Made by a program: the position numbers and the translations under genes. DNA of 64,000 nucleotides. It comes from Sphingomonas sp. OK281 (lineage in GTDB: Bacteria > Pseudomonadota > Alphaproteobacteria > Sphingomonadales > Sphingomonadaceae). The stretch is from NCBI RefSeq assembly GCF_900115295.1, contig NZ_FOVZ01000002.1:992001-1056000 (forward strand), written 5' to 3'. How positions within the stretch are numbered: the stretch's first letter is position 1; each line of letters starts with the position of its first letter. The notes beneath the pieces are model-generated. The model saw nothing but the letters and a program-made list of their open reading frames with translations, searched no databases and was not told the origin of the DNA. Positions 1-8,374 of this stretch are shown piece after piece.

Positions 1-126
1 GATCCTCCCCCGCTAGGGGGAGGTGGCTGGCGCTTGCCAGACGGCGGGGGCGGAAGGAGCAACCGCTGTTCCGTGTCCTCCCCCTCCGTCACCTTCGGCG
101 CCACCTCGCCTTGGCGGGGGAGGATC
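1..126. repeat. Inverted repeat at window start (family H)
   Basis: Two near-identical arms face each other at 1-27 and 100-126; each begins or ends with GATCCTCCCCCGC and carries GAGGTGGC. The 73 bases between the arms contain no supported gene. It lies just downstream of the pyrD stop codon and could form a long hairpin that ends pyrD transcription, though there is no T-run. The gene to the left is outside the window. Confidence 0.6.
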
Positions 127-127
127 G

Positions 128-1207
128 TTAGGCGTCGACCCCCACCGCGTCGGCGACCGTGGCGAATCCGTCGCGGGTCAGCAGCGCGTCCAGTTCGCGG
201 AGAATGCGGGCGGGGAGGCCTGGCCCCTCGTAGACCAGCGCGGTGTAGAGCTGGACAAGGCTCGCACCGGCGCGGAGGCGGGCATAGGTTTCGGCGCCAC
301 TGTCCACGCCGCCGACCGAGATCAGCGGGATCGCTGCGCCTGTGGCCTTGCGGAAGTCCGACAGGCGTTGGCGGGCCAGCGGGGCGAGGGGGGCTCCGGA
401 CAGGCCGCCGGTTTCCTTGGCGGTGGCCGAGCGCAGGCCGGGGCGGGAGATCGTCGTGTTGCTGACGATCAGCGCGTCGATGCGGTTGTCGAGTGCGGCG
501 CGGGCGATGTCGTCGATGTCGGCGGGGTCGAGGTCTGGGGCGACCTTGAGGAAGATCGGCGTCGTGCCCTTGGCGGCGGTGCAGGCGGCGAGGAGGTCGC
601 GCAGGGCCGCGCCGTGCTGGAGATCGCGGAGGCCGGGGGTGTTGGGGGAGCTGATGTTGATCGTGATGTAATCGGCGTGGGGCGCGGCGTTCGTGACGCC
701 GTGGACGTAGTCGGCGGTGCGATCGGTCGCGTCCTTGTTCGCGCCGACGTTGATGCCCAAAACGCCTTCACCGCCCGGCCCCTTGTTCACCCGCGAAGGC
801 GGGTGCCCAGACTGGGCACCCGCCTTCGCGGGTGAACATACTCGGGAGAGGGCCGCGTCCAAGCCGCCGTTGTTGAAGCCGAGGCGGTTGATTACCGCGC
901 GGTCTTCTGGAAGGCGGAAGATGCGAGGCTTGGGATTGCCGGGCTGCGCAAGCGGCGTGAGCGTGCCGATCTCGACGCTTCCGAAGCCCAACCCGAAGAA
1001 CCCGTCGATCGCCCGCCCGTCCTTGTCGACCCCTGCCGCCAAGCCGACCGGGTTGAGGAAGGCGATCCCCGCCACGGTCGTCGCGAGCCGCGGCACGCTG
1101 GGGGCGAGCGGCGTGCCAGCCTTTCCCCATGCGCCGAGCGCGGCGATGGTGAGGGTATGCGCGCGCTCGGCGTCGAGGCGGAACAGGATCGGGTGGTAGA
1201 AGGCCAT
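128..1207 (-). CDS. pyrD: Dihydroorotate dehydrogenase (quinone), class 2
   Basis: Oxidises dihydroorotate to orotate in pyrimidine synthesis, passing electrons to quinone at the inner membrane. The 359-residue product starts with MAFYHPILFRLDAERAH, the amphipathic N-terminal region typical of class 2 enzymes. FMN and substrate motifs are visible: GLAAGVDKDG near 55-64, NRLGFNNGG near 107-115 and SSPNTPGLRDLQ containing the catalytic serine. An ATG eight codons upstream exists, but the chosen ATG matches the family start. Residues about 122-143, including CSPAKAGAQSGHPPSR, are not part of the fold: they are encoded by a palindromic repeat at 784-838 and sit between the NNGGLDAAL and GVLGINVGANKD segments. 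The frame is kept, so the enzyme is probably functional with a surface loop. It is divergent from the suf regulator. Confidence 0.95.
   Translation of the reverse strand: MAFYHPILFRLDAERAHTLTIAALGAWGKAGTPLAPSVPRLATTVAGIAFLNPVGLAAGVDKDGRAIDGFFGLGFGSVEIGTLTPLAQPGNPKPRIFRLPEDRAVINRLGFNNGGLDAALSRVCSPAKAGAQSGHPPSRVNKGPGGEGVLGINVGANKDATDRTADYVHGVTNAAPHADYITINISSPNTPGLRDLQHGAALRDLLAACTAAKGTTPIFLKVAPDLDPADIDDIARAALDNRIDALIVSNTTISRPGLRSATAKETGGLSGAPLAPLARQRLSDFRKATGAAIPLISVGGVDSGAETYARLRAGASLVQLYTALVYEGPGLPARILRELDALLTRDGFATVADAVGVDA
784..838. repeat. Palindromic repeat (family B) inside pyrD
   Basis: A near-perfect palindrome with 27-base arms (784-810 and 812-838) around a single central base; the outer ends read TGTTCACCCGCGAAGGCGGG and its complement. 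Related copies are intergenic at 8101, 24277, 27649 and, as a variant, 55597; another variant lies in glyS at 60886. Here it is read in frame within pyrD and adds about 19 codons. Confidence 0.9.
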
Positions 1208-1263
1208 GCGCGTCGTCCTTGCTCCTTCCACTGGTCGGGCGACCGGTCGAGAAGGTTCTTCCT

Positions 1264-1375
1264 TGCTCCCCTCCCTGGAAGGGAGGGGCTGGGGGTGGGT
1301 TGGTCCGTTGGCTGTTGCTCCCTGGCGTCAGCAGCCGACCCACCCCCGACCCCTCCCTTCCAGGAAGGGGGGAAG
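1264..1375. repeat. Paired inverted repeat (family A), pyrD-rrf2 spacer
   Basis: Arms at about 1266-1300 (CTCCCTGGAAGGGAGGGG then CTGGGGGTGGGT) and 1338-1374 (the reverse, ending CCTTCCAGGAAGGGG) enclose about 37 variable bases. Each arm is itself a short palindrome. Other copies are at 14636, 17874, 39224 and 51838. It fills most of the 310-base gap between the divergent pyrD and rrf2 genes; the rest of the gap holds the candidate operator at 1477. Confidence 0.85.
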
Positions 1376-1476
1376 TCAAGCTTTCGGGTCGTGTGCGATG
1401 CACAAAACAGCGCTCCAGTTGCGAGTCGTTAGCACCCCTGGCCGGGTTGACGATGCACTGCACAAAGCCCATTTGA

Positions 1477-1503
1477 CCAATCGGATCATATCGGTCCGAT
1501 TGG
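1477..1503. promoter_or_regulatory. Candidate operator for the suf regulator
   Basis: A perfect 9-base inverted repeat, CCAATCGGA (1477-1485) and TCCGATTGG (1495-1503), is separated by 9 bases and lies 14 bases upstream of the rrf2 start codon. A TTGACC hexamer at 1473-1478 overlaps its left edge. Position and symmetry suit an autoregulatory site for the dimeric Rrf2 protein encoded just downstream. That the Rrf2 protein binds here is inference. Confidence 0.5.
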
Positions 1504-1517
1504 ACTCCACACCCACC

Positions 1518-1946
1518 ATGCGTCTTTCCAGCCTAGCCGACTATGCGGTCGTAATGATGAGCGCCGCGGCGCGTCATTGCGGCGGTATCGCGCGGCTGAA
1601 CGCTACGCTGCTCGCCGAGGAGACCGGCGTGCCGCTGCCGACCGTGCAGAAGCTGGTGAGCCGGCTGTCCGCCGCGGGGCTGATCGAGAGCACGCGCGGC
1701 ACCGGCGGTGGCTTTCGCCTTTCGCGACCGCCCGCGATGATCTCGCTCGCCGACATCATCGAGGCGGTCGAGGGTCCGATCGCGCTGACCTCATGCGTCG
1801 ATGGCGCATCGCAGGATTGCTGCGTCGAGCAGACGTGCAAGGTGAAGCCGCACTGGAACGCCGTCAACGGCGCGGTCCGCGGTGCGCTCGCTGGGGTGTC
1901 GCTAGCCAGCCTTTCGCAAACCCCGGTTTTACAGGTGCCCGCATGA
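1518..1946 (+). CDS. Rrf2/IscR-family transcriptional regulator of the SUF operon
   Basis: A 142-residue winged-helix protein starting MRLSSLADYAVVMMSAAARH, the usual Rrf2 opening. The recognition region (TGVPLPTVQKLVSRL, 36-50) is followed by the wing STRGTGGGFRLSRP (58-71). Cysteines at 93, 101, 102 and 107 match the cluster-binding region of IscR-like proteins, so it probably senses an iron-sulfur cluster. It heads the suf genes, as such regulators do in many alphaproteobacteria, and is the likely repressor of the operon. The ATG at 1518 is chosen by family alignment; upstream in-frame sequence is repeat-derived. It is followed by 121 bases that include a strong hairpin before sufB. Confidence 0.9.
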   Translation: MRLSSLADYAVVMMSAAARHCGGIARLNATLLAEETGVPLPTVQKLVSRLSAAGLIESTRGTGGGFRLSRPPAMISLADIIEAVEGPIALTSCVDGASQDCCVEQTCKVKPHWNAVNGAVRGALAGVSLASLSQTPVLQVPA

Positions 1947-1973
1947 CCTTGCGCGCAGCTTACCCCTTCCTCC

Positions 1974-2041
1974 GCGATCTCTGCGCCTCTGCGCGCAAAG
2001 ATTCTTGTTCGCGCAGAGGCGCAGAGATCGCAGAGTTTTTT
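1974..2041 (+). terminator. 22-bp hairpin with T-run between rrf2 and sufB
   Basis: Perfect 22-base arms at 1974-1995 and 2010-2031 (left arm begins GCGATCTCTGCGCC) enclose a 14-base loop and are followed, after AGAG, by six Ts at 2036-2041. It looks like an intrinsic terminator or attenuator between the regulator and sufB. The arms are built from a repeated CTCTGCG-type unit resembling the CTCCGCGT hairpins at 4717, 44561 and 58641, so it may simply be another repeat. Confidence 0.5.
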
Positions 2042-2067
2042 GAGAGCCGCAGCGCGGCGGAGATGGA

Positions 2068-3561
2068 ATGATGGCTACCCGGAACGCAGAGGCCTACGCC
2101 GCCGCGAACAAGACGTACGAGTGGGGCTTCTCCTCGGACATCGAACAGGAATTCGCGCCCAAGGGCCTGTCGGAAGACACGGTGCGATTCATTTCCGCCA
2201 AGAAGGGCGAGCCGCAGTGGATGCTCGACTGGCGGCTGAAGGCGTTCGCACTGTGGCAGACGATGGAGGCACCCGACTGGTCGAAGCTCAACGTGCCTCC
2301 GATCGATTATCAGGACGCGTATTACTACGCGCAGCCCAAGGCGAAGCCGAAGCTCGGGTCGCTCGACGAGGTCGATCCGGAGATCCTGCGCGTCTACGAG
2401 AAGCTCGGCATTCCGATCGGCGAGCAGAAGATGCTGGCGGGCGTGGTCGAGGATCCGCTGAACGAGGACGGCACCCCCAAGCGTCGCGTCGCGGTCGATG
2501 CGGTGTTCGACAGCGTCTCGGTCGCGACCACGTTCCGCAAGGAGCTCGAGGCTGCGGGCGTGATCTTCCGCTCGATCTCCGAGGCGATCAAGGAATATCC
2601 GGAGCTCGTTCGGAAGTGGCTCGGCAAGGTCGTGCCGCAGCGCGATAACTACTTCGCGACGCTGAACTCGGCGGTCTTCTCCGACGGCACGTTCGTCTAC
2701 ATCCCCGAGGGCGTTCGCTGCCCGATGGAGCTGTCGACGTACTTCCGGATCAACGCGGAGAATACCGGGCAGTTCGAGCGCACGCTGATCGTCGCCGACA
2801 AGGGCTCGTACGTCTCGTATCTCGAAGGCTGCACCGCGCCGATGCGCGACGAGAACCAGCTTCATGCCGCCGTGGTCGAACTGGTCGTGCTCGACGATGC
2901 CGAGATCAAGTATTCGACCGTGCAGAACTGGTATCCGGGCGACGAGAACGGCGTCGGCGGAATCTATAACTTCGTCACCAAGCGCGCGTTGTGCCAGGGC
3001 AAGAACTCGAAGGTCAGCTGGACCCAGGTCGAGACCGGCAGCGCGATCACGTGGAAATACCCGTCGTGCGTGCTGCTCGGCGATGGCTCGGTCGGCGAGT
3101 TCTATTCGGTCGCGGTGACGAACAATCGCCAGCAGGCCGATACCGGCACGAAGATGATCCATCTCGGCAAGAACACGCGCTCCACGATCGTGTCGAAGGG
3201 GATTTCGGCCGGGCGTTCGGACAACACGTACCGCGGGCTGGTGCGCGTCGCACCGACCGCGGAGGGCGTGCGGAACTTCACGCAGTGCGACAGTCTGCTG
3301 CTCGGCGACCAGTGCGGCGCGCATACCGTGCCGTATATCGAGGTCCGCAACCCCTCCGCGCAGATCGAGCACGAGGCGACGACGTCGAAGATCTCCGAGG
3401 ACCAGCTGTTCTACGCGATGTCGCGCGGGTTGGACCAGGAGGCGGCGGTGGCGCTGATCGTGAATGGCTTTGCGCGGGAAGTGCTGCAGCAGCTGCCAAT
3501 GGAGTTTGCGGTGGAAGCGCAGAAGCTGCTGGGGATTTCGTTGGAAGGCTCCGTGGGGTAA
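2068..3561 (+). CDS. sufB: Fe-S cluster assembly scaffold subunit SufB
   Basis: SufB is the scaffold subunit of the cytosolic SufBCD complex, which builds iron-sulfur clusters. The 497-residue length is normal. The family core is present, including [20 protein letters not shown], the YLEGCTAPM segment and the conserved C-terminal helix block [19 protein letters not shown]. Start is one of two adjacent ATGs at 2068 and 2071. The stop codon TAA shares its last base with the ATG of the next open frame (TAATG), implying translational coupling. It is the first structural gene of the operon. Confidence 0.97.
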   Translation: MMATRNAEAYAAANKTYEWGFSSDIEQEFAPKGLSEDTVRFISAKKGEPQWMLDWRLKAFALWQTMEAPDWSKLNVPPIDYQDAYYYAQPKAKPKLGSLDEVDPEILRVYEKLGIPIGEQKMLAGVVEDPLNEDGTPKRRVAVDAVFDSVSVATTFRKELEAAGVIFRSISEAIKEYPELVRKWLGKVVPQRDNYFATLNSAVFSDGTFVYIPEGVRCPMELSTYFRINAENTGQFERTLIVADKGSYVSYLEGCTAPMRDENQLHAAVVELVVLDDAEIKYSTVQNWYPGDENGVGGIYNFVTKRALCQGKNSKVSWTQVETGSAITWKYPSCVLLGDGSVGEFYSVAVTNNRQQADTGTKMIHLGKNTRSTIVSKGISAGRSDNTYRGLVRVAPTAEGVRNFTQCDSLLLGDQCGAHTVPYIEVRNPSAQIEHEATTSKISEDQLFYAMSRGLDQEAAVALIVNGFAREVLQQLPMEFAVEAQKLLGISLEGSVG

Positions 3562-3928
3562 TGTTTGAGCAGATGCGGTCTGACTTGGCGGCGCGGTTGA
3601 AGGTTCTGATGAACCGCTTCGACGCGATCGTCACCCGCGCCGACCACATACGATCTGATGCAGAGCAGGCTCAACGGCTTGGACTGCCAGCTGGCCAAAC
3701 AATATCTCTTGTAACAGAAATTTTTTCCAAGGCTGATCAGCAATTAGGATTGTGTGGTGAGTCCATCACACTTTTGCTGGTCAATCGGTCACTGCCGCTA
3801 ATGTTCAAGCGCGACGTGTCGAAGGCTGAGGATTTTGCGAAACAGTGCGAAGCGCGACTCAACGAGATTGATCATGCTCGCCAAACTGGAAGAGAGGCCT
3901 TTCGGTCTCGCTTCGCGATTCAGGATGA

Positions 3929-3932
<4 letters not shown>
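3561..3932 (+). CDS. Unknown 123-residue protein inserted between sufB and sufC
   Basis: I do not recognise a family. The product starts [20 protein letters not shown] and is mostly charged and helical in character (MRSDLAARLK, KAEDFAKQCEARLNEIDHAR), with no signal peptide, membrane segment or cysteine motif. It begins on the A of the sufB stop codon (TAATG), and its stop overlaps the sufC start, so it is coupled at both ends. Its base composition, especially 3700-3800, is visibly less GC-rich than sufB or sufC. sufB and sufC are normally adjacent, so this looks like a gene acquired inside the operon. It could help Fe-S assembly or be a passenger. Coding status is supported by the tight overlaps and the absence of an alternative frame. 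Confidence 0.7.
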
Positions 3933-4675
<743 letters not shown>

Positions 4676-4716
4676 GTGTATTTCGCGCTGAAGGCGCCTT
4701 AATCTCTCCCCTTACT

Positions 4717-4779
4717 CTCCGCGTCTCCGCGTCTCCGCGTGAGAAAATTTTGTTCACGCGGAGACGCGGAGACGCGGAG
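4717..4779. repeat. CTCCGCGT hairpin repeat (family F), sufC-sufD gap
   Basis: Perfect 26-base arms at 4717-4742 and 4754-4779, each made of three tandem CTCCGCGT-type units, enclose an 11-base AT-rich loop. The same family occurs at 44561 and 58641. The right arm contributes GGAG of the GGAGGA ribosome-binding site of sufD (4776-4781), 9 bases before its GTG start. If the hairpin forms in mRNA it would partly hide that site. Confidence 0.85.
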
Positions 4780-4790
4780 GAGTTGCGCTC

Positions 4791-5915
4791 GTGACGACGC
4801 TTACTCTTCCTTCGACGCGCGAGGAATCTTGGCGCTGGGGTGATCCGGCGGCGATCGCGGCAGCGGCTGAGTTGCCGCGCGGTGTTGCGCTGGATGCTGG
4901 CGAGTGGTTTCTCGACTTGCCGGGTGCGCGGGCGGTGTTCGTCGATGGTGTGCTCGACGAGGGGCGCAGCGATCTGCGGCATGTCACGATCGTACCGATC
5001 GACGGCGGATCGCACGCGCTTGGGCGTCGGACGACCGGGCTGGGCTGGTCCATGCGCGTCGACGCGGATGCGACGGCCGAACTGATCCAGATCGTCCACA
5101 TCGCAACGGGTGGCGATAACCAGCTTCCCGCGGAGATCGTTCTCGTCGCCGGCGCGAGCGCTTCGGTCGTCGAGACGTATGTCGGGGCTGGCTGGTCGAA
5201 CCGGTCGACGCGGATGATGCTCGGCAAGGGTGCCAAGCTGACGCGCGCTGTGCGGTTGCTTCAGGCCGGTGGCTTCGTGTCGTTGCGCGACGAGGTCGAG
5301 GTCGGTGCCGAGGCGAGCCTCATCGTGACGGTGCTCGGCGCGGGCGATGCCGGGACGCGGATCGATGGGTCGATTACCGTGACCGGTGACGACGCGTTCG
5401 CCGAATATGGCGGCGCGTTGCTGACGCGGAACGACCAGCGGCAGGAGTGCGCGGTGTCGGTCCGGCATGCGGCGCTGAACGGGCAGAGCAAGCAGATCTG
5501 GCGTGCCGTCGCGGCGGACAAGTCGACCGCGAGCCTTGCGGCGAGGGTCGAGGTGGCACGCGATGCGCAGAAGACCGACGGGGTGCAGTCGCTCCGCGGG
5601 TTGCTGTTGCAGCGTACCGCGACGGTCAACCTGAAGCCCGAGCTGGAGATTTTCGCGGACGACGTGAAGTGCGCGCACGGTGCCACGGTCGGCGAACTCG
5701 ACCAGCGCGCGCTGTTCTACATGCAGAGCCGCGGCATCCCGCATGCCAAGGCGCAGGCGCTGCTCACGCGCGCGTTCGTTGGCGATGCGTTCGTGCAGAT
5801 CGCGGACGAGACGGTGCGCGAGGCTTTCGTGGCGGACGCGGACGCGTGGCTGGAGCGGGCGCTTTCTGCTCCCCTCCCGCTTGCGGGAGGGGTTGGGGGA
5901 GGGGCTTCATCATGA
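4791..5915 (+). CDS. sufD: Fe-S cluster assembly subunit SufD
   Basis: SufB paralogue and third subunit of the SufBCD scaffold, linked to iron entry. The 374-residue product carries the SufD signature CAHGATVGELDQRALFYMQS with the conserved histidine, followed by the C-terminal helical block (GIPHAKAQALLTRAFVGDAF). The start is GTG at 4791, with GGAGGA 9 bases upstream; this site comes partly from the repeat in front. The final 13 residues or so (about LPLAGGVGGGASS) are encoded by the left arm of a palindromic repeat and are not part of the family. The stop overlaps the sufS ATG (ATGA). Confidence 0.94.
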   Translation: MTTLTLPSTREESWRWGDPAAIAAAAELPRGVALDAGEWFLDLPGARAVFVDGVLDEGRSDLRHVTIVPIDGGSHALGRRTTGLGWSMRVDADATAELIQIVHIATGGDNQLPAEIVLVAGASASVVETYVGAGWSNRSTRMMLGKGAKLTRAVRLLQAGGFVSLRDEVEVGAEASLIVTVLGAGDAGTRIDGSITVTGDDAFAEYGGALLTRNDQRQECAVSVRHAALNGQSKQIWRAVAADKSTASLAARVEVARDAQKTDGVQSLRGLLLQRTATVNLKPELEIFADDVKCAHGATVGELDQRALFYMQSRGIPHAKAQALLTRAFVGDAFVQIADETVREAFVADADAWLERALSAPLPLAGGVGGGASS

Positions 5916-5969
5916 GTATCGTTCTCGACCAAGCCCTCCCCCGACCCCTCCCGCAAGCGGGAGGGGAGC
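5868..5969. repeat. Palindromic repeat (family D) across the sufD-sufS junction
   Basis: Arms at 5868-5907 and 5931-5969 are inverted copies containing CCCCTCCCGCTTGCGGGAGG; other copies are at 7621 and, inside glyS, 59982. The left arm is translated as the end of SufD, the right arm as residues about 7-19 of SufS. The loop contains both the sufD stop and the sufS start. GAGGGG at 5899-5904 of the left arm serves as the sufS ribosome-binding site. Confidence 0.9.
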
Positions 5970-7159
5970 CTCTTGATCGCCTGTCGGACTTCCCGGCGAT
6001 CCCCGAGGGCTGGGCGTATCTCGATACCGCTGCCACCGCGCAGAAACCGCAGGTCGTGGTCGATGCGATTACGCGCGCTTATGGCGAGACCTACGCCACC
6101 GTGCACCGCGGAGTTTACCAGCGGTCCGCCGACATGACCGTCGCGTACGAAGCGGCGCGCAAGGCCGTGGCGCGGTTCATCGGTGCGGGTTCGGCCGATG
6201 AGATCGTGTTCGTGCGCGGTGCTACTGAGGCGATCAATCTCGTCGCGCAGTGCTGGGCCGGGACGCAGTTGAAGGCGGGCGATCGCATCCTGCTCTCGAT
6301 GCTCGAGCATCATTCGAACATCGTGCCGTGGCAGATGATCGCCGAACGCCTCGGCGTCGCGATCGACGTGCTGCCGCTGACGCCCGACCACCGCATCGAT
6401 CTCGACGCGATGGAGCGGATGATCACGCCGGCGCACAAGCTGGTCGCGCTCGGGCATGTATCGAACGTGCTCGGCTCGGTGCTCGACGCCAAGCGCGCCA
6501 CCGAGATCGCGCATTCGGTCGGCGCGAAGATCCTGCTCGACGGGTGCCAGTCGGTGCCGCGGATCACGGTCGACGTGAAGGTGATCGGCTGCGATTTCTA
6601 CGTGTTCTCCGGGCACAAGCTGTACGGGCCGACCGGGATCGGCGTGCTTTGGGCCAAGCCGGAACTGCTCGACGCGATGCCGCCGTACCAGGGTGGCGGG
6701 TCGATGATCGACAAGGTGTCGTTCGCGAAGACCACCTATGCGCCGCCGCCGGGACGGTTCGAGGCAGGCACACCGCATATCGTCGGCGCGCTCGGGCTGC
6801 ATGCCGCGATCGACTATGTCGAGAGCATCGGGCTCGCCGCGATCCACGCCCATGAGACCGCGCTGGTGACCGCCACGCGCGAAGCGCTGTCGGGGATCAA
6901 TTCGGTGCGCCTGTACGGCCCGGCGAACTCGGCGGGGATCGTGAGCTTCACGATCGAGGGGGTTCATCCGCACGACATCGGCACCATATTGGATGAGGAG
7001 CGCGTCGCGATCCGTGCCGGCCATCACTGCGCGCAGCCGTTGATGGAGGCGCTGGGCGTCGAGGCGACGGCGCGCGCGAGTTTCGGCGTGTATAACGGGC
7101 CGGCGGACGTCGAGGCGCTGGTGCGCGGTATCGAGCGAGTAACGAGGATCTTCAAATGA
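5912..7159 (+). CDS. sufS: Cysteine desulfurase SufS
   Basis: PLP enzyme that takes sulfur from cysteine as a persulfide for cluster assembly. 415 residues. The PLP lysine lies in SGHKLYGPTG near residue 236, and the catalytic cysteine in RAGHHCAQP near residue 372, the group II (SufS) arrangement. The usual start of the fold (FPAIPEGWAYLDTAATAQ) is preceded by about 25 residues, of which LPRPLPQAGGEP is encoded by the right arm of a palindromic repeat. The ATG overlaps the sufD stop; no closer start gives a better site, so the repeat-derived leader is probably translated. The stop overlaps the next ATG. Confidence 0.96.
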   Translation: MSIVLDQALPRPLPQAGGEPLDRLSDFPAIPEGWAYLDTAATAQKPQVVVDAITRAYGETYATVHRGVYQRSADMTVAYEAARKAVARFIGAGSADEIVFVRGATEAINLVAQCWAGTQLKAGDRILLSMLEHHSNIVPWQMIAERLGVAIDVLPLTPDHRIDLDAMERMITPAHKLVALGHVSNVLGSVLDAKRATEIAHSVGAKILLDGCQSVPRITVDVKVIGCDFYVFSGHKLYGPTGIGVLWAKPELLDAMPPYQGGGSMIDKVSFAKTTYAPPPGRFEAGTPHIVGALGLHAAIDYVESIGLAAIHAHETALVTATREALSGINSVRLYGPANSAGIVSFTIEGVHPHDIGTILDEERVAIRAGHHCAQPLMEALGVEATARASFGVYNGPADVEALVRGIERVTRIFK

Positions 7160-7617
7160 GCGATCGGTTCGAGATCGAGGAAGTGGATGCGGTCCAGTCG
7201 CCGCCCAAGGCGCGCGTCGTCATGGAGACGGACTCCGACGCGGAGCGGAAGCGCGATTATCTCGCAGGCTTTCTGGCGCAGAAGCCGCAGGTGGATTCGC
7301 CGGGCGAGCCCGGCGGCGCGGTGTACGATGCGATCATCGACGCGCTGAAGGAGATCTACGATCCCGAGATCCCGGTGAACATCTATGACCTAGGGCTGAT
7401 CTACGGCGTCGAGGTGACCGAGGACGGGCACGCGGTGGTGGCGATGACGCTGACGACGCCCAACTGTCCGGTCGCGGAGTCGATGCCGGCGGAGGTCGAG
7501 ATGCGCGTCGGGTCGGTGCCAGGGGTCGGGTTTGCGGAAGTGAACCTGGTCTGGGATCCGCCTTGGGATCCGCAGAAGATGTCGGACGAGGCGAAGCTCG
7601 AGCTGGGTATGCTGTAA
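7156..7617 (+). CDS. sufT: SUF-associated MIP18/DUF59 protein SufT
   Basis: 153-residue MIP18-family (DUF59) protein, implicated in maturation of Fe-S proteins. The core runs from ALKEIYDPEIPVNIYDLGLI to VNLVWDPPWDPQKMSDEAK, with the conserved TTPNCPVAE segment carrying the reactive cysteine. An N-terminal tail of about 50 charged residues precedes the domain. It starts on an ATGA overlap with sufS, the standard position for SufT in alphaproteobacterial suf operons. Confidence 0.92.
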   Translation: MSDRFEIEEVDAVQSPPKARVVMETDSDAERKRDYLAGFLAQKPQVDSPGEPGGAVYDAIIDALKEIYDPEIPVNIYDLGLIYGVEVTEDGHAVVAMTLTTPNCPVAESMPAEVEMRVGSVPGVGFAEVNLVWDPPWDPQKMSDEAKLELGML

Positions 7618-7620
7618 TTA

Positions 7621-7717
7621 TTCCCCTTCCGCTTGCGGGAGGGGTTAGGGGAGGGGAGAGCGGAACGCTGCTGTTCAAGCCCTCCCCCGACCCCTCCCGC
7701 AGGCGGGAGGGAGCAGA
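7621..7717. repeat. Palindromic repeat (family D), sufT-sufA gap
   Basis: Arms near 7623-7657 and 7677-7716 are inverted copies of the element at 5868 (CCGCTTGCGGGAGGGG and complement). It fills almost all of the 111-base gap between sufT and sufA; the sufA ribosome-binding site AGAAGGA sits at its right end. Confidence 0.85.
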
Positions 7718-7728
7718 AGGAATTGGTG

Positions 7729-8082
7729 ATGGCAACGACATTGCGAGCACGGCCGGCGGCGCTGAACCTCACGGAGACGGCTCATGCGCGGATCGCCGAC
7801 TTGATGGCTCGGGCTTCGGAGGATGCGATCGGGGTGAAGCTGTCGACGCCCAAGCGTGGGTGTTCGGGGCTGGCCTATTCGGTGGATTACGTCACCGAGG
7901 CCAAGCCTTTCGACGAGCGGATCGATACGCCGGGGGGGACCTTGTTCGTCGATGGCGGGTCGATTTTGTACCTGATCGGGTCGACGATGGACTGGGTCGA
8001 GGATGATTTCACCGCGGGGTTCGTGTTCCAGAACCCGAACGCCAAGGGTGCGTGCGGGTGCGGCGAGAGCTTTACCGTCTGA
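7729..8082 (+). CDS. sufA: A-type Fe-S carrier protein SufA
   Basis: Small carrier that receives clusters from SufBCD and delivers them to target proteins. 117 residues with the three conserved cluster-binding cysteines: one in KRGCSGLAY and two in ACGCGESF near the C-terminus. The ATG at 7729 follows an AGAAGGA site. Last gene of the suf operon; repeats and a 292-base gap follow. Confidence 0.95.
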   Translation: MATTLRARPAALNLTETAHARIADLMARASEDAIGVKLSTPKRGCSGLAYSVDYVTEAKPFDERIDTPGGTLFVDGGSILYLIGSTMDWVEDDFTAGFVFQNPNAKGACGCGESFTV

Positions 8083-8100
8083 GTTTTACCATGGGGTAGC

Positions 8101-8159
8101 TTGTTTCCCCGCGAAGGCGGGGACCCAGACTGGGCTCCCGCCTTCGCGGGAGAACAAGG
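8101..8159. repeat. Palindromic repeat (family B), downstream of sufA
   Basis: Inverted arms containing CCCGCGAAGGCGGGG and its complement CCCGCCTTCGCGGG around a CCCAGACTGGG centre, 18 bases after the sufA stop. It could end suf transcription, but it has no T-run. Same family as the translated copy in pyrD. Confidence 0.85.
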
Positions 8160-8192
8160 ATTGAGTTGAGACGGTGCCCCATGGCTCCGTCG

Positions 8193-8290
8193 CCCCGGAC
8201 TGGTTCCGGGGTCCACCCTTCCGCGGACTCAAATCTCTCGAATATGCGGAACAGTGGATGCCGGAACGAGCCCGGCATGACGGGGGGGGG
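8193..8290. repeat. CCGGAACGAGCCCGGCATGACGG-type repeat
   Basis: Contains a short hairpin (CCCCGGACTGGTTCCGGGG) and, further on, GATGCCGGAACGAGCCCGGC followed by a G-run at about 8282-8290. The composition resembles dispersed palindromic elements common in sphingomonads. With the element at 8101 it fills the 292-base gap before the permease; I see no gene here. Confidence 0.5.
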
Positions 8291-8374
8291 CGGCAACCGG
8301 AGCTGGCAAGGCCGCCGAACTTGCCCCCCGCCGCCCACCTGTGGCACTCCCCGCGGCAAGAAGAGGGGATATCC

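Noticed and set aside
4717..4779. CRISPR-like tandem units (CTCCGCGT)
   Set aside because: Units are only 8-9 bases with no spacers and are arranged as a hairpin; the same family recurs as single elements elsewhere.
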